Assembly: GCF_033439725.1 (NCBI RefSeq)
Contig: NW_026944383.1
Coordinates: 1,240,001-1,304,000 of the forward strand
From: Neurospora tetraspora
Taxonomy: Eukaryota; Ascomycota; Sordariomycetes; Sordariales; Sordariaceae
Direction: 5' to 3'
Length of the DNA: 64,000 bases
In this document: piece by piece, positions 11,147 to 20,587 of the stretch
Layout of the letters: every line of letters starts with the position of its first letter
Position numbering within the stretch: the stretch's first letter is position 1
Position numbers and translations under genes: made by a program
Notes under the pieces: generated by a model
Seen by the model: the letters and a program-made list of their open reading frames with translations, nothing else
Database searches by the model: none
What the model was told of the DNA's origin: nothing

Positions 11147-12445
11147 AGGGCGCACGGTACCCCAGGTTTCGGGAGAGGACGGTTCGGCGGCGGCGACAGC
11201 TGACGGAAAGGAGCAGCGAGCGCAGCCACGTACTGGATTGCTGGCATTCTGGCCCAAGGGCGCCATGTTGCCATCGAAGGAAGTTCTACTCACCTTGATG
11301 TGGGTTCTGAGGGTGGAAGAGCGGAAGATGAGAGTCCGCGCAGAACTCAGGGGCTCCTCCTCGAAACTCTGTGGGTCAACCGGTGTCCCGTCAATGATGA
11401 CACACACACCAACCACAACTGATAATAACAAACTTCAACAACAATACAAGTTGAAGGTAATACCAAGACGGAAGTTGAAGGCTGGGCCTTGTGGCTTTCC
11501 CAAAACTCACCTCGACACAGAGCGTCGGAGGATGTCTTGATTGATGACTTTTTCCTTTTTTCAAACTCAATCTTGTATGACATTTATATCTTTTACTACT
11601 ATTACCCTGGGGCATTTGGCAAAAACCGGAAGGGGCCAAAATGGGATTTACGGGGCTTGGGCTGTTGGCGTTTATGCGTGTTAGCGAGTGGTTACCAGTG
11701 GCTTCAGCGAAACAAATTGAACACGAACGTTCCACTCTGTTTCAAACCATGTTCTTAATCGGTTCCCAATGTGTGATTATTGTGTAAATGCAATTGCTCC
11801 AATTATAAGAGGGCTGAAGGATGTCTCGGAGCGGTCTTTGATAATGCCTTGATGGACGTAGACAACAATTTGCTGGAGAGTGGTATGATGAACAGACGGT
11901 AGGTTGGTGTTGATGATACCTTGATAGGAGCGGGAAAGGGAGTGGCAACAATAACATGGCCAAAATCCCCTTTCCGCCCTTCCTGACTATCGAAACAGCG
12001 GCTTTGGCGTCTACAGCCTGACGCTTGTTGGCACAGAACACTATATCATAGTGCGTCAAGACGAGCTTTTCTCGTTCATCCAAACTTTTTTTCTTTTCTT
12101 CCAAGGTCACAATGTTTCCATGTGCAAAACCATCGCTCTCTGTATTCAGGCTATCATCTATCAAGACTTTTTGCATTCCACGAACACCGAGTGATATCCG
12201 CAACATAGACACATACATACAGCAAAACCGAGAGACAAGCAAGGTAAATAAACACCCCATACCATCATGATATTTGACGCTCAAACTAGCCCGGAAATAC
12301 AAAAACAAAACACAAGACGCTTGTGATGCCATCCATCCATACGCACACGCAACGCAACCCGTTTTTCAAGAGTTACCAACGAACCAACCAACTAACCACC
12401 CAAAACCAAACAACTAAACCCCTACATACATACATAACTCCTCAA
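11147..12445. other. Convergent 3' region between hac-1 and ski2
   Basis: Both flanking genes end here. The part up to 11540 stays open in the unspliced hac-1 frame and is otherwise probably 3' UTR. AT-richer sequence with poly-T and CAAC/AACC-rich tracts (about 12330-12440) lies next to the ski2 stop. No independent gene is seen. Confidence 0.5.
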
Positions 12446-15400
12446 TCACATGTACAAACTAGCCACAGCCGTGATATCCCTCTTGATCAACTCCTGCGTC
12501 GTCGCCATCTTCTGATACAGCTCCGGATCGCCAATGATCCTCGCCGCATTCTTCACCTCCCTACACGTCTCATCCAGACGCGAAATCGTCCTGACAATCG
12601 TGCCCTCCAGCACGTCCGTCAGATTCGTGATATTCTTGAAGCTCATGCCTCTTGCCCACTCGTACACGACCTCCATCAGCCCAAAGCGGGGCTTGCTCGC
12701 AAAGTCGGACCCTTCGTCCGACGACAGGATCACCTGGTGCAGCGTCTGCACGGCGTTGACCTTTTCCGAGAGCTCGATGATGGTCTTTTGCCCGCGCTCG
12801 AGGTTGGAGGTCAGGTTGGGCACCATGTCGGTCTTTTCCTGGAAGACGAATGCCGACAAGAGCGCCGCGATCTCAGCGGGCTCGTAATCGGCGAGCACGT
12901 TTTCGAGGATTAACTCGGTGAGAACCAACTCGTCGCCCGAGTGGATCTCGCAGGCGACTTTGCCCTTGAGCTGGATGCGGCTGGCGTCGTCGATGAAGGA
13001 GAGGTCCTTGAGGACCCGGATGCGCTGCTCGTAGTCCGGAAGGAGCTGCAGGTTCTGGTTGGAGAGGGACTGGCGCAGCTCCTCGATCTTGGTCTTGATC
13101 AGCCACTGGTCGTGGCACATGGCGTAGTGCTTGAGGAAGAGGTCGCAGTCGACGGCGGGTGATTTTGTGCACTTGATTTCGGCTTCGCGCCGGCGAGTGA
13201 TGATCTCGTGGATGGAGAGGGATTTGATGCGACTGAGGTCCATTTCGTCCCAGATGGGCGCGGTCCAGGATTTGCAAATTTGGTGGAGCGCTTCCTTGGC
13301 CTTGGTGTAACCGTCGCCACCTCCAAAGAGTTCGGGAACAATGTTTTTGGTGATATGCTTAGTGAGACAAACGACGTCGCTGAGAGGGATGTGAACGGTC
13401 TTGGTGTAGATGTTCTTCTTGTGTGGCGGCAAGGGAGTGAACCATTTGGCCAGAGTCGGCGTGAATGGGAGGAGGTCGGTATCGTTGCGAAGGTCCCTGC
13501 CAGTCTTAATCTCAAGAACATGCAGTGTTGGGTTAGCAGCGGTGCCCGCCTTGCTAGGCCCCTCAGCAAGCAGGATTCCGGGGGTTCTAACGCCCTCCTT
13601 CATATAAACGATAAGTCGACCAGGTATGAACATCTTGCGTCCGACGGGGATGGCCAGCAGGGCGCGGTAGAGTTCTTCCGTGGCTACCTTGAAATCCTCT
13701 CCTGCTTGATGACACTCATCCATGTGAACGTCGCAGATGGGGCATGAGTCCCTCTTGATCTTGGCCAGATCGGCCTCGGAAAGCTTGACTGCCTTTTCGT
13801 GCTCTGGGAGAAGTTGCTGAGTAGCATGCTCTGAGAAGGAACGCTTAATCATCTCCTCTATCTTTAATGCTTCAACCCGGAGAAGGTTAAGGATCATGTT
13901 GTAAGTCAAACGGAACTGCGAGCGAAGCTTGCTCGGCTCGCCAAGGATCATCTGCCTGAGATCAGTAACCGGAGGGGCCTCGTCTCCGCCAGGCGGTACA
14001 ATGATGACATAGCCAACGGTATCAAGACCACGTCTTCCAGCGCGACCGGCCATCTGAGTGTACTCGCCAGGTAGGAGATTGCGGAACTGATGGCCATCAT
14101 GCTTTCTATAGCCGGAAAAGACCACCGTCCTGGTCGGTAGGTTCAAGCCCATGGCGAAGGTCTCGGTGGCAAAGAGAACCTTGACCAGAGTCTCCGCAAA
14201 CAAGATCTCGACCATCTCCTTCACGATGGGTAGCAAGCCACCGTGATGAACAGCGATACCTCTTGACAGAAGCTCGCGCAGCCGGATGATCTGCGGCAAC
14301 ACCCGGTCTTCGGGCTTCAACCGAGCAATCGACCTTTCAATGATCATATGAATGTGACTCTTCTCCTGCGCGGTGCAGAAGTCTTGGTTGCTGAGTGCAT
14401 CGGCGTTCTCTTCACATCTCTTTTTGGAGAAGACGAAGATGCAAGCCGGCAGCAGGTTGTCCTTCTTCAAGAACTGAACAAGATGAACCCACAGGTTCTT
14501 GTCCTGGGCAGCAGACGTGAAGCCTCCTTGCCGGCCAGTCCGGCCCATGTGTCCAGGAGCGTGGCTTGCACGCGGTGGCCCACCCCTACCACGTTGCTGG
14601 CCACCACCTCTCGCACCTCCTCGTTGTTGATTCGCACCCCTTTGCGCACCTCCACGACCCCTTTGGTTACCACCACCGCGCGCTGGTCCTGTTGGAGCCT
14701 CGATGGCTTTGGGCGGCTTGTCCTTGCCTTGTATGGCAAGATTGGCTTCCTTCCAGCCGTTCTCGATGAACTTCTTCTCGGAGTCCACAATCTTGTGGAT
14801 CTTTTTGCCAGCCCAGAGGTAGTGTTCCAAGGGAACAGGTCTCTTGGGCGTCGAGATGACATAAATATCCTTTTGCTTTGTCCGACCCACCCAAGAGGCG
14901 AACTCGTAGGTATTGGGGACCGTTGCAGACAGTAAGATGAGCGAAACGTGCTCAGGCAGCATGATAATGACCTCTTCCCAAACGACTCCACGTTCGTAGT
15001 CGTTTACGTAGTGTACCTCGTCGAAGATGACAAATTCTACATCACGAATGAGATCCGCTCCGCGATAGAGCATACTCCGAAGGATTTCCGTCGTCATAAT
15101 GAGGCAACTGGCTTCGGGGTTGATCTGCACATCGCCGGTCAAAATACCAACCTCGTCGAAGGTTTGCCTGAAGTCTCTGAACTTTTGGTTACTCAGTGCC
15201 TTAATAGGGGACGTGTAGATAGCCTTGGTCATGTGCTTGGCTGCGAGTGCAATAGCGTATTCGGCGACCACCGTCTTTCCGGCCGATGTATGTGCCGCAA
15301 CAAATACCGAATCGCCATTTTCGAGGTGATAAACAGCCTCCTTCTGGAACGTGTCCAGCTCGAAAGGCCACTCCCTTGCCATGTCAGGCACCAACTCCCT

Positions 15401-16330
15401 AAAGTTGGGTATTTCCCGCCTAATGTCGACCATGTGTGCCCACTCCCGACCAGCTTTTCTAGCGCTGGACGCCGCCAGTGTGCCGCGAGGTTCGAGGGCA
15501 GGAAATTCGACAGGCAATATGGCGTCGATATCTTCCAAGTCGTCTTCGTTATCCTCACTCTCTTCTCTCTTGACACCGTTGACCTCGTCCTTCTCGCCTT
15601 CGCCGCCGGGAGCGTCCTCGGGCTCTTGGCCAAGAACATCTTCTACTTCCTTGGCCTGTTTCTCACTTTCGGCGTCTGCGGTCTTCTTTCTCTTGCTCAT
15701 GTCGATACCTCGTGACAATCCTGGTGCGACTTCAAGAAGACCACCCTCAGCGAGAGTGATGACCCTCTCCAGCTTCTTCTTGCTCTCTCCCTCGTCAGCT
15801 GCGGCGTCCTTTCTTAGTTGATCCTCCAATGCTGCAGCAGATTCGATACCGTCCAGACCACCTGGGGCAAAGGGAAAGAAGCCAGCCCCACCGCGCACGA
15901 ACTCGGACTTGCTGGCTGGCTTTCGCATCATGGATGTACTCGTCTTGGCAGTGGCATGCGAGGCTGGCACGGTGACGTTGCGATATCCGGTAACGCGACC
16001 CTCGAGGCCATGACGCTGGAAGCGAGTGACGGTACGTGTTTGTGTGGGGGCGATGCGGAAGAGGAGGGAGTGGTCGACGGGCGTGTCCCAGCGTTGCTGG
16101 AGGTGGTTCAGCCATTCTGTCGAGAAAGTCGTGGATGGCGTCAAGTATTTCTTCTCAAGCTCGGCGCGATGCGCTTCAGGGTCGGTAGCTTCGCCGTGTC
16201 GCGACTCGCTCGGTGGGATCCGATCGAAGAGGATGTCGTCGATGGGGTCAAAGGAGGGAGTGCCATCGCCATTCTCGGCATCGTCGTCGAAATGCAGCTT
16301 CGCCATGGCTTCGCCGAGGTCGGACGCCAT
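12446..16330 (-). CDS. ski2: Ski2-type DExH RNA helicase of the SKI/exosome complex
   Basis: One uninterrupted frame of 1294 residues, close to the usual Ski2 length. Ski2 unwinds mRNA and feeds it, with Ski3 and Ski8, to the cytoplasmic exosome for 3'-5' decay and non-stop/no-go surveillance. The N-terminal region contains the SKI-typical FVRGGAGFFPFAPGGL block, which separates it from Mtr4. Walker A (AHTSAGKTVV) is near residue 345, the DEVH box (FDEVHYVND) near 435, SAT as LLSATVPN, and motif VI QMAGRAGRRGLD near 762. Then comes the arch insertion with CPICD..C, and a C-terminal DSHCT domain (about 1120-1294). Between the RecA domains (about 547-597) is a Gly/Arg/Gln-rich RGG segment. The start is the first ATG in frame (MASDLGEAMAKLHFDD); the frame is open further upstream but without an earlier ATG. 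It converges with hac-1. Confidence 0.95.
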   Translation of the reverse strand: MASDLGEAMAKLHFDDDAENGDGTPSFDPIDDILFDRIPPSESRHGEATDPEAHRAELEKKYLTPSTTFSTEWLNHLQQRWDTPVDHSLLFRIAPTQTRTVTRFQRHGLEGRVTGYRNVTVPASHATAKTSTSMMRKPASKSEFVRGGAGFFPFAPGGLDGIESAAALEDQLRKDAAADEGESKKKLERVITLAEGGLLEVAPGLSRGIDMSKRKKTADAESEKQAKEVEDVLGQEPEDAPGGEGEKDEVNGVKREESEDNEDDLEDIDAILPVEFPALEPRGTLAASSARKAGREWAHMVDIRREIPNFRELVPDMAREWPFELDTFQKEAVYHLENGDSVFVAAHTSAGKTVVAEYAIALAAKHMTKAIYTSPIKALSNQKFRDFRQTFDEVGILTGDVQINPEASCLIMTTEILRSMLYRGADLIRDVEFVIFDEVHYVNDYERGVVWEEVIIMLPEHVSLILLSATVPNTYEFASWVGRTKQKDIYVISTPKRPVPLEHYLWAGKKIHKIVDSEKKFIENGWKEANLAIQGKDKPPKAIEAPTGPARGGGNQRGRGGAQRGANQQRGGARGGGQQRGRGGPPRASHAPGHMGRTGRQGGFTSAAQDKNLWVHLVQFLKKDNLLPACIFVFSKKRCEENADALSNQDFCTAQEKSHIHMIIERSIARLKPEDRVLPQIIRLRELLSRGIAVHHGGLLPIVKEMVEILFAETLVKVLFATETFAMGLNLPTRTVVFSGYRKHDGHQFRNLLPGEYTQMAGRAGRRGLDTVGYVIIVPPGGDEAPPVTDLRQMILGEPSKLRSQFRLTYNMILNLLRVEALKIEEMIKRSFSEHATQQLLPEHEKAVKLSEADLAKIKRDSCPICDVHMDECHQAGEDFKVATEELYRALLAIPVGRKMFIPGRLIVYMKEGVRTPGILLAEGPSKAGTAANPTLHVLEIKTGRDLRNDTDLLPFTPTLAKWFTPLPPHKKNIYTKTVHIPLSDVVCLTKHITKNIVPELFGGGDGYTKAKEALHQICKSWTAPIWDEMDLSRIKSLSIHEIITRRREAEIKCTKSPAVDCDLFLKHYAMCHDQWLIKTKIEELRQSLSNQNLQLLPDYEQRIRVLKDLSFIDDASRIQLKGKVACEIHSGDELVLTELILENVLADYEPAEIAALLSAFVFQEKTDMVPNLTSNLERGQKTIIELSEKVNAVQTLHQVILSSDEGSDFASKPRFGLMEVVYEWARGMSFKNITNLTDVLEGTIVRTISRLDETCREVKNAARIIGDPELYQKMATTQELIKRDITAVASLYM

Positions 16331-16859
16331 GTTGGGCGAGCCGGGTGCGCCAGATGTGAGTGTTCGAAATTCGGCTGAAAAGGGAAGAACTTCAAGGTTG
16401 GGAGGCACGGCAATGGTGGCACCTTATGTGCCGTTTGTATTCTGAATGGCACCTGGCACTTGGATGTTGTGTTCAGTTGAAGTGGAGGACGAACAGAAGA
16501 ATGGATGATGATGCTATGGATGCTCTGTCGCTAACTCGCCCCACCAAAATCACATTGTGGGGTAAAAACCAAGCTACGCTGACGCCAAACCTGCAACTGC
16601 CCTGCTCTGTTTTCAGAACCTCAGGGGTTGTGTTTACATTGTGTTTCTATAGTACGCGGGTTAGGGTTAAACTAGCCTGCCAAATCATACTGCTAAGTCG
16701 CAATATGAGCAGAACAATGAATATGTGAAAAGCCCATACAGTCAGCGTACTAGAACTACTGCGCTGGGCTGTCATCACGTCATTACATCAGGTACGATCT
16801 TACGACCATTATAGAGGTCCTTGTCAGGCCTGAAAGGACAGGGCTACTTTAGATTCTCA
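16331..16859. other. ski2 promoter region / csm3 3' flank
   Basis: About 530 bp between two minus-strand genes, so it holds the 3' end of csm3 and the promoter of ski2. A telomere-like GGGTTAGGGTTAA motif lies at about 16658-16671, some 330 bp upstream of the ski2 start. No gene is seen. Confidence 0.5.
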
Positions 16860-18140
16860 TCAGAACCCATCCATCTCGGCCATCGCATCCTCTGCTTCCA
16901 AGTCTTCATCCATGTCCTTAGGTTGAGCAGCCTGTGTCCTCGTAGTCTTGGTATATGCTTCAGCTTCAGCCATCAAGGCATCCAGATCATCCTCATCTTC
17001 TGATGCACCTTCCCCTCTACCCTGCTTGCCGGGTTGTTCCTTGCTCGCCGACTCCCTTTCTCTCGTCTTTGTAGCATTAGTCGCGTGCATCTCTGCTTCG
17101 GCCATCAGGGCATCTAGGTCGTCATCCTCCTCTTGTGGTGGTGGGACCGTGGCTGGCTTATCTTTACCACCTCCAAAAATGCTACCGTTTCCAAAGATGC
17201 TGCCGTGGTTAGTGGTGGACGGTCGATATGACTCAGCTTCCGCCATCAGCGCATCCAGATCATCGTCATCTGGCACTTCGGATGGCTGTGGGGGCTTCTT
17301 GACAGCCCCACCGCCAAATATACTCCCAGAAACAGCCCCATTGTTTGTTGTTTTGTTCGCGCTAGGAGCGGTCCCAGACTCAGCTTCGGCCATCAGTGCG
17401 TCCAGATCGTCATCATCGGGTACGTCTCCAGATGCCGCTGTCGGCTGATTTCGCCTAGGTGTCGCATTGTAGATGTCGTCATCCCCGAACAGATCATCAT
17501 CGGCTGTTGGCGTCTTGGCCCTAGCCCCCGCCGCCTTCTCAAATATGGGCGCCATCCTGGTGGGTTGTGTAGGAGCAGATGGCTGTTCTTCGCGGTCTCC
17601 GTCCTTCTCCTCATCAGCTGCTGTTGATCTAGGCTTCCCTTCAGCAATCCACTTTAGTCGTGCGTTTCGCAAGGTAGTTTTGTGTCCAGCCTTTTCACAC
17701 ATCGCAAGGGCGTCTACGAAAGTAGCTTTCGGGAACAGGTCGTCGAGCCATTCTTGGTAGAAGGAGAGCAGTCGGGCGGCATCCGAGAACTAAGGTGGAA
17801 TATGTTAGCATGGCGACGACCATTGAGGTGTGATTGGGCTTACCTCATGGCCTTTCCCTTTCAATTTCAACTTTGGTGCGGTCTTTCGTAGCTTTGGAAT
17901 GCCTTTGTCGGATAGTAACCGAGCATCATCCAGCTTCACACGAGGGACCCTGGCCTTTTTGGTGACATCAATCTCCTTGTCGATACCGAGGGTATCTGGC
18001 TCTTTTCGCTTCTTGCTGTTTGCCTTGTTCTTGTCGGCCGCCTCTGGGCTTGGGGAGCGAAAGGGGTCGTCATCATCCCAGCCAGCGAGGAATTCGGTGA
18101 CGAAAGCGCTGGTGTTATTTTCGTTGGTTTGGTCTGGCAT
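16860..18140 (-). CDS. csm3: Csm3/Swi3/Tipin replication fork protection protein
   Basis: Two exons (18140-17844 and 17789-16860) encode 408 residues; the 54-bp intron has donor GTAAGC and acceptor TTAG. Csm3 partners Tof1 (Timeless) at replication forks and supports fork pausing, checkpoint signalling and sister chromatid cohesion in the nucleus. The Swi3 domain spans about residues 65-150: [28 protein letters not shown], then [22 protein letters not shown] and [12 protein letters not shown]. The C-terminal half is acidic and low complexity. It carries four close copies of [11 protein letters not shown] (spread over about residues 205-385) and a degenerate fifth at the very end ([10 protein letters not shown]), separated by Gly/Ser/Thr linkers with GSIFGGG. 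The start is the first ATG (MPDQTNENN). The gene is divergent from the complex I gene, 416 bp apart. Confidence 0.93.
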
Positions 18141-18556
18141 GGTGGGCTTGAATGTTCTATTTCGCTTAAAATTGGTAAGTGAAGTGATGTTAATCTTGAA
18201 AAGTGTCTGCTCGCTGAATAAAGTGGTGGGAGACGTGAGACGCGCTTCGCAGCTTCCATGTCGCGTCAAGCACTGCACCCCACTGCAAGTGTAAGTGGTT
18301 GCGGCTTGGCAACACTTGGTGTGTGGCGCCCTTGCAGGGGACCTCAAGCACATGTGGCTCAGCTTTCACGCTCCTCATCAAGGACCTCGAAGCTGGCAAA
18401 TTTTGGCCTCAGGCATCAATACGGTTTACGGTACGAGCTCCAACCCTGTGGGCATCCCGCTGAACGACTCCATCGACGACGACGGGACCTGAGTCGTGAG
18501 CTGCTCCATACGTTCGCGATACCCCATCGACGACGCAATCGTCGGCCGCCGTCACA
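18141..18556. promoter_or_regulatory. Shared divergent promoter region (csm3 / complex I 20.9 kDa subunit)
   Basis: 416 bp separate the two divergent start codons, so both core promoters must lie here or in the adjacent 5' leaders. No obvious TATA box is seen on either strand. The region is not obviously coding. Confidence 0.5.
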
Positions 18557-19470
18557 ATGTCCAGCACTTCATCTCCGACGTATACGATCAGCAAGACACT
18601 GAATACTCAGTATCCGGTGGGTTTCGCCAATTGCATCACCACATCTTGACATCGCATTGCGCTTTGCAGCATAGCAAAACCTCCAAAACAACGTCCAGCT
18701 TGCTGACCTCGGATCCCTCCCTTATCTAGCTTATCGACAATGACCCGTACGCTTCTCCTCCCTGTGGACACGGTCCAACAACATTTCCCACGACATCCTT
18801 CCCACCTCGAGATGCGCAATTCTAACCTAAATAACCACGACACAGGCACTTCCGGCGAGTAATCGGTTATGCCCGCCCGTCCGATTATGTCTACGGCACT
18901 GTCGCGGGGGCTGCTGGCCCCGGCCTTCTATATCTGATGGAGAAGATGGCACCATCAGGTGTCGGAAAGGGTGGCTTTCCCAAGGCGATGCGACTTGCGA
19001 CCGCCGTTGGTTTCTTCGGCGGCTTCCTCTACTTTTACCAACGATCCATCCGTATGTGGTTCTCGTTTCCTTCAACATGCAATCGGCACCCGCAAGTTCA
19101 CCACACAGTCCAACAGGGCGGTTGCAGGGATATCCCGGTGAACAAGCGGTTCTGTTCCTGACAATGCGCTAACATGGTAACAGTCCGTTTCTATGGCATG
19201 AGCGAGAACGCCCGCGAGATACAGATGGATATGCGTGAGATGGTCGACAGGGTCAAGGCTGGCCAGCCACTTTACGGCGTCAGCACCCTGCCTGTTGATG
19301 TACAAGGCATGGCCGCTCGTCAGTCGAGATACTCGGCCCTTTTCTTCGCTGTCCTCCCTTGGTTCAACTTTGTGAACCACAACCAGCACGGTGTCGACAC
19401 AGCCAAGTACTACCAGCAGGCCGAGAGGGAGTTGGAGGCTGAGCGTTTGGGCAAGGGAAGCTCGTCGTAA
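18557..19470 (+). CDS. nuo20.9: NADH:ubiquinone oxidoreductase 20.9 kDa subunit (NUXM type)
   Basis: Four exons (18557-18616, 18730-18746, 18846-19051, 19184-19470) give 189 residues, matching the expected 20.9 kDa. This is an accessory subunit of mitochondrial complex I found in fungi and plants, located in the inner membrane. Splicing rebuilds the conserved run LIDNDPHFRRVIGYARPSDY across a 17-nt micro-exon. Two hydrophobic helices follow (about residues 42-60, GTVAGAAGPGLLYLMEK, and 75-92, ATAVGFFGGFLYFYQ), then a conserved matrix segment RFYGMSENAREIQMDMREMVDRV. The C-terminal half contains SRYSALFFAVLPWFNFVNHNQHGVDTAKYY, typical of this subunit. The start is the first ATG (MSSTSSPTYT). 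There is no cleavable presequence, as is usual for this subunit. Confidence 0.93.
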
Positions 19471-20587
19471 GAGACGAGCGTGGCGGGAGTTAAATGTGAA
19501 GGCCGGGAGTGGTAGTCCGCCAGAGGGTGAGAACAGAACCTCGTTAGGCGAGAGGGCTGACCCATCGGATGCTGGTGTACATATGGAGCTTTAAACGACT
19601 GGACCAACAGAACAGAACGCAAGTTAACGACCATCCCCTACCCTGACTTTTACGCAATGTTCCAGGAGGTGCGTTGACTGGATGGGTTGTTAGAGGTGTT
19701 CACCACCAATAGAGGAACTGTGGACAAGAGGGTGCGCTTTGTGTTGCGTTGATATCACGGCGGCCACTCAGATTTCGGGACCTGCCTGATGCCGCAGCCT
19801 CACTAACCTATCACTTGACAACCTCCCGATAGATTGAAGATTGGGTCTGGTCTACTCGTCAGGTCTACAATTCCGACATTGACAAGATGAGCCATCTGCA
19901 ATCCATGCATTTCTCTCTGCTCTTTTACTTTGTCTCACCACATCACCTAATAAATTTACTCAAGACTCGGACGACATAATCACTAGGAGTCGGTACGTCA
20001 GGAATTCTCCTATTCCCCTCGAAACGTGTCTATGTGAATGCACCTACATCCACGAGTCTTGAAGTCCTTCGTCAGAGTTTCTGGGTTATATTTTCAGCAA
20101 GTGATTAACCGGAATATGTTGACGAAGGCTATGTAGTCTTAGCCGCGTACATAGCCGTCCCGGGTCGGCGCCAAGGTGTGTCTTGCACATCAATGTCCCG
20201 GTCGATCACCACACTTGCTCGGAAAATGATGTCATTTGTCTTATCGCTAAACCCAACTTCTGCCTCAACACTCGCGATGATAGCGGCCTGCAAGATATCT
20301 GGCTGACGTGAGTTGCCGTTGAGAATCGGGTAGGAGTCTAATAGTCTGTTTGAACCAAACTATCGAATTTCAAATGAAGTGGTTGGCATACTTGGGAAGT
20401 TTCAACTCGTTTGTAGTGGAAACCAGAACCATCACATGCCTTTGTAACTGTTGTTCTTACCATCAACAACTGCAAGTGGTTTCAAAATTCTTGCGTATGC
20501 ACTCAACCAGCATGTGCAGTTCAAGATCGACGCAAGTACAAAACGAGCGACATTCCGCGTACTTAGCTTCACTTCAATCCATCCACA
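19471..20587. other. Intergenic, no gene seen
   Basis: 1.1 kb between two plus-strand genes. It holds the 3' UTR of the complex I gene and the promoter of the ATP-grasp gene. Moderately AT-rich, with no repeats or RNA genes noticed. Confidence 0.45.

Noticed and set aside
14348-15821. Plus-strand frames of up to 255 codons opposite ski2
   Set aside because: They mirror the strong codon bias of the conserved helicase on the other strand and show no domain of their own.
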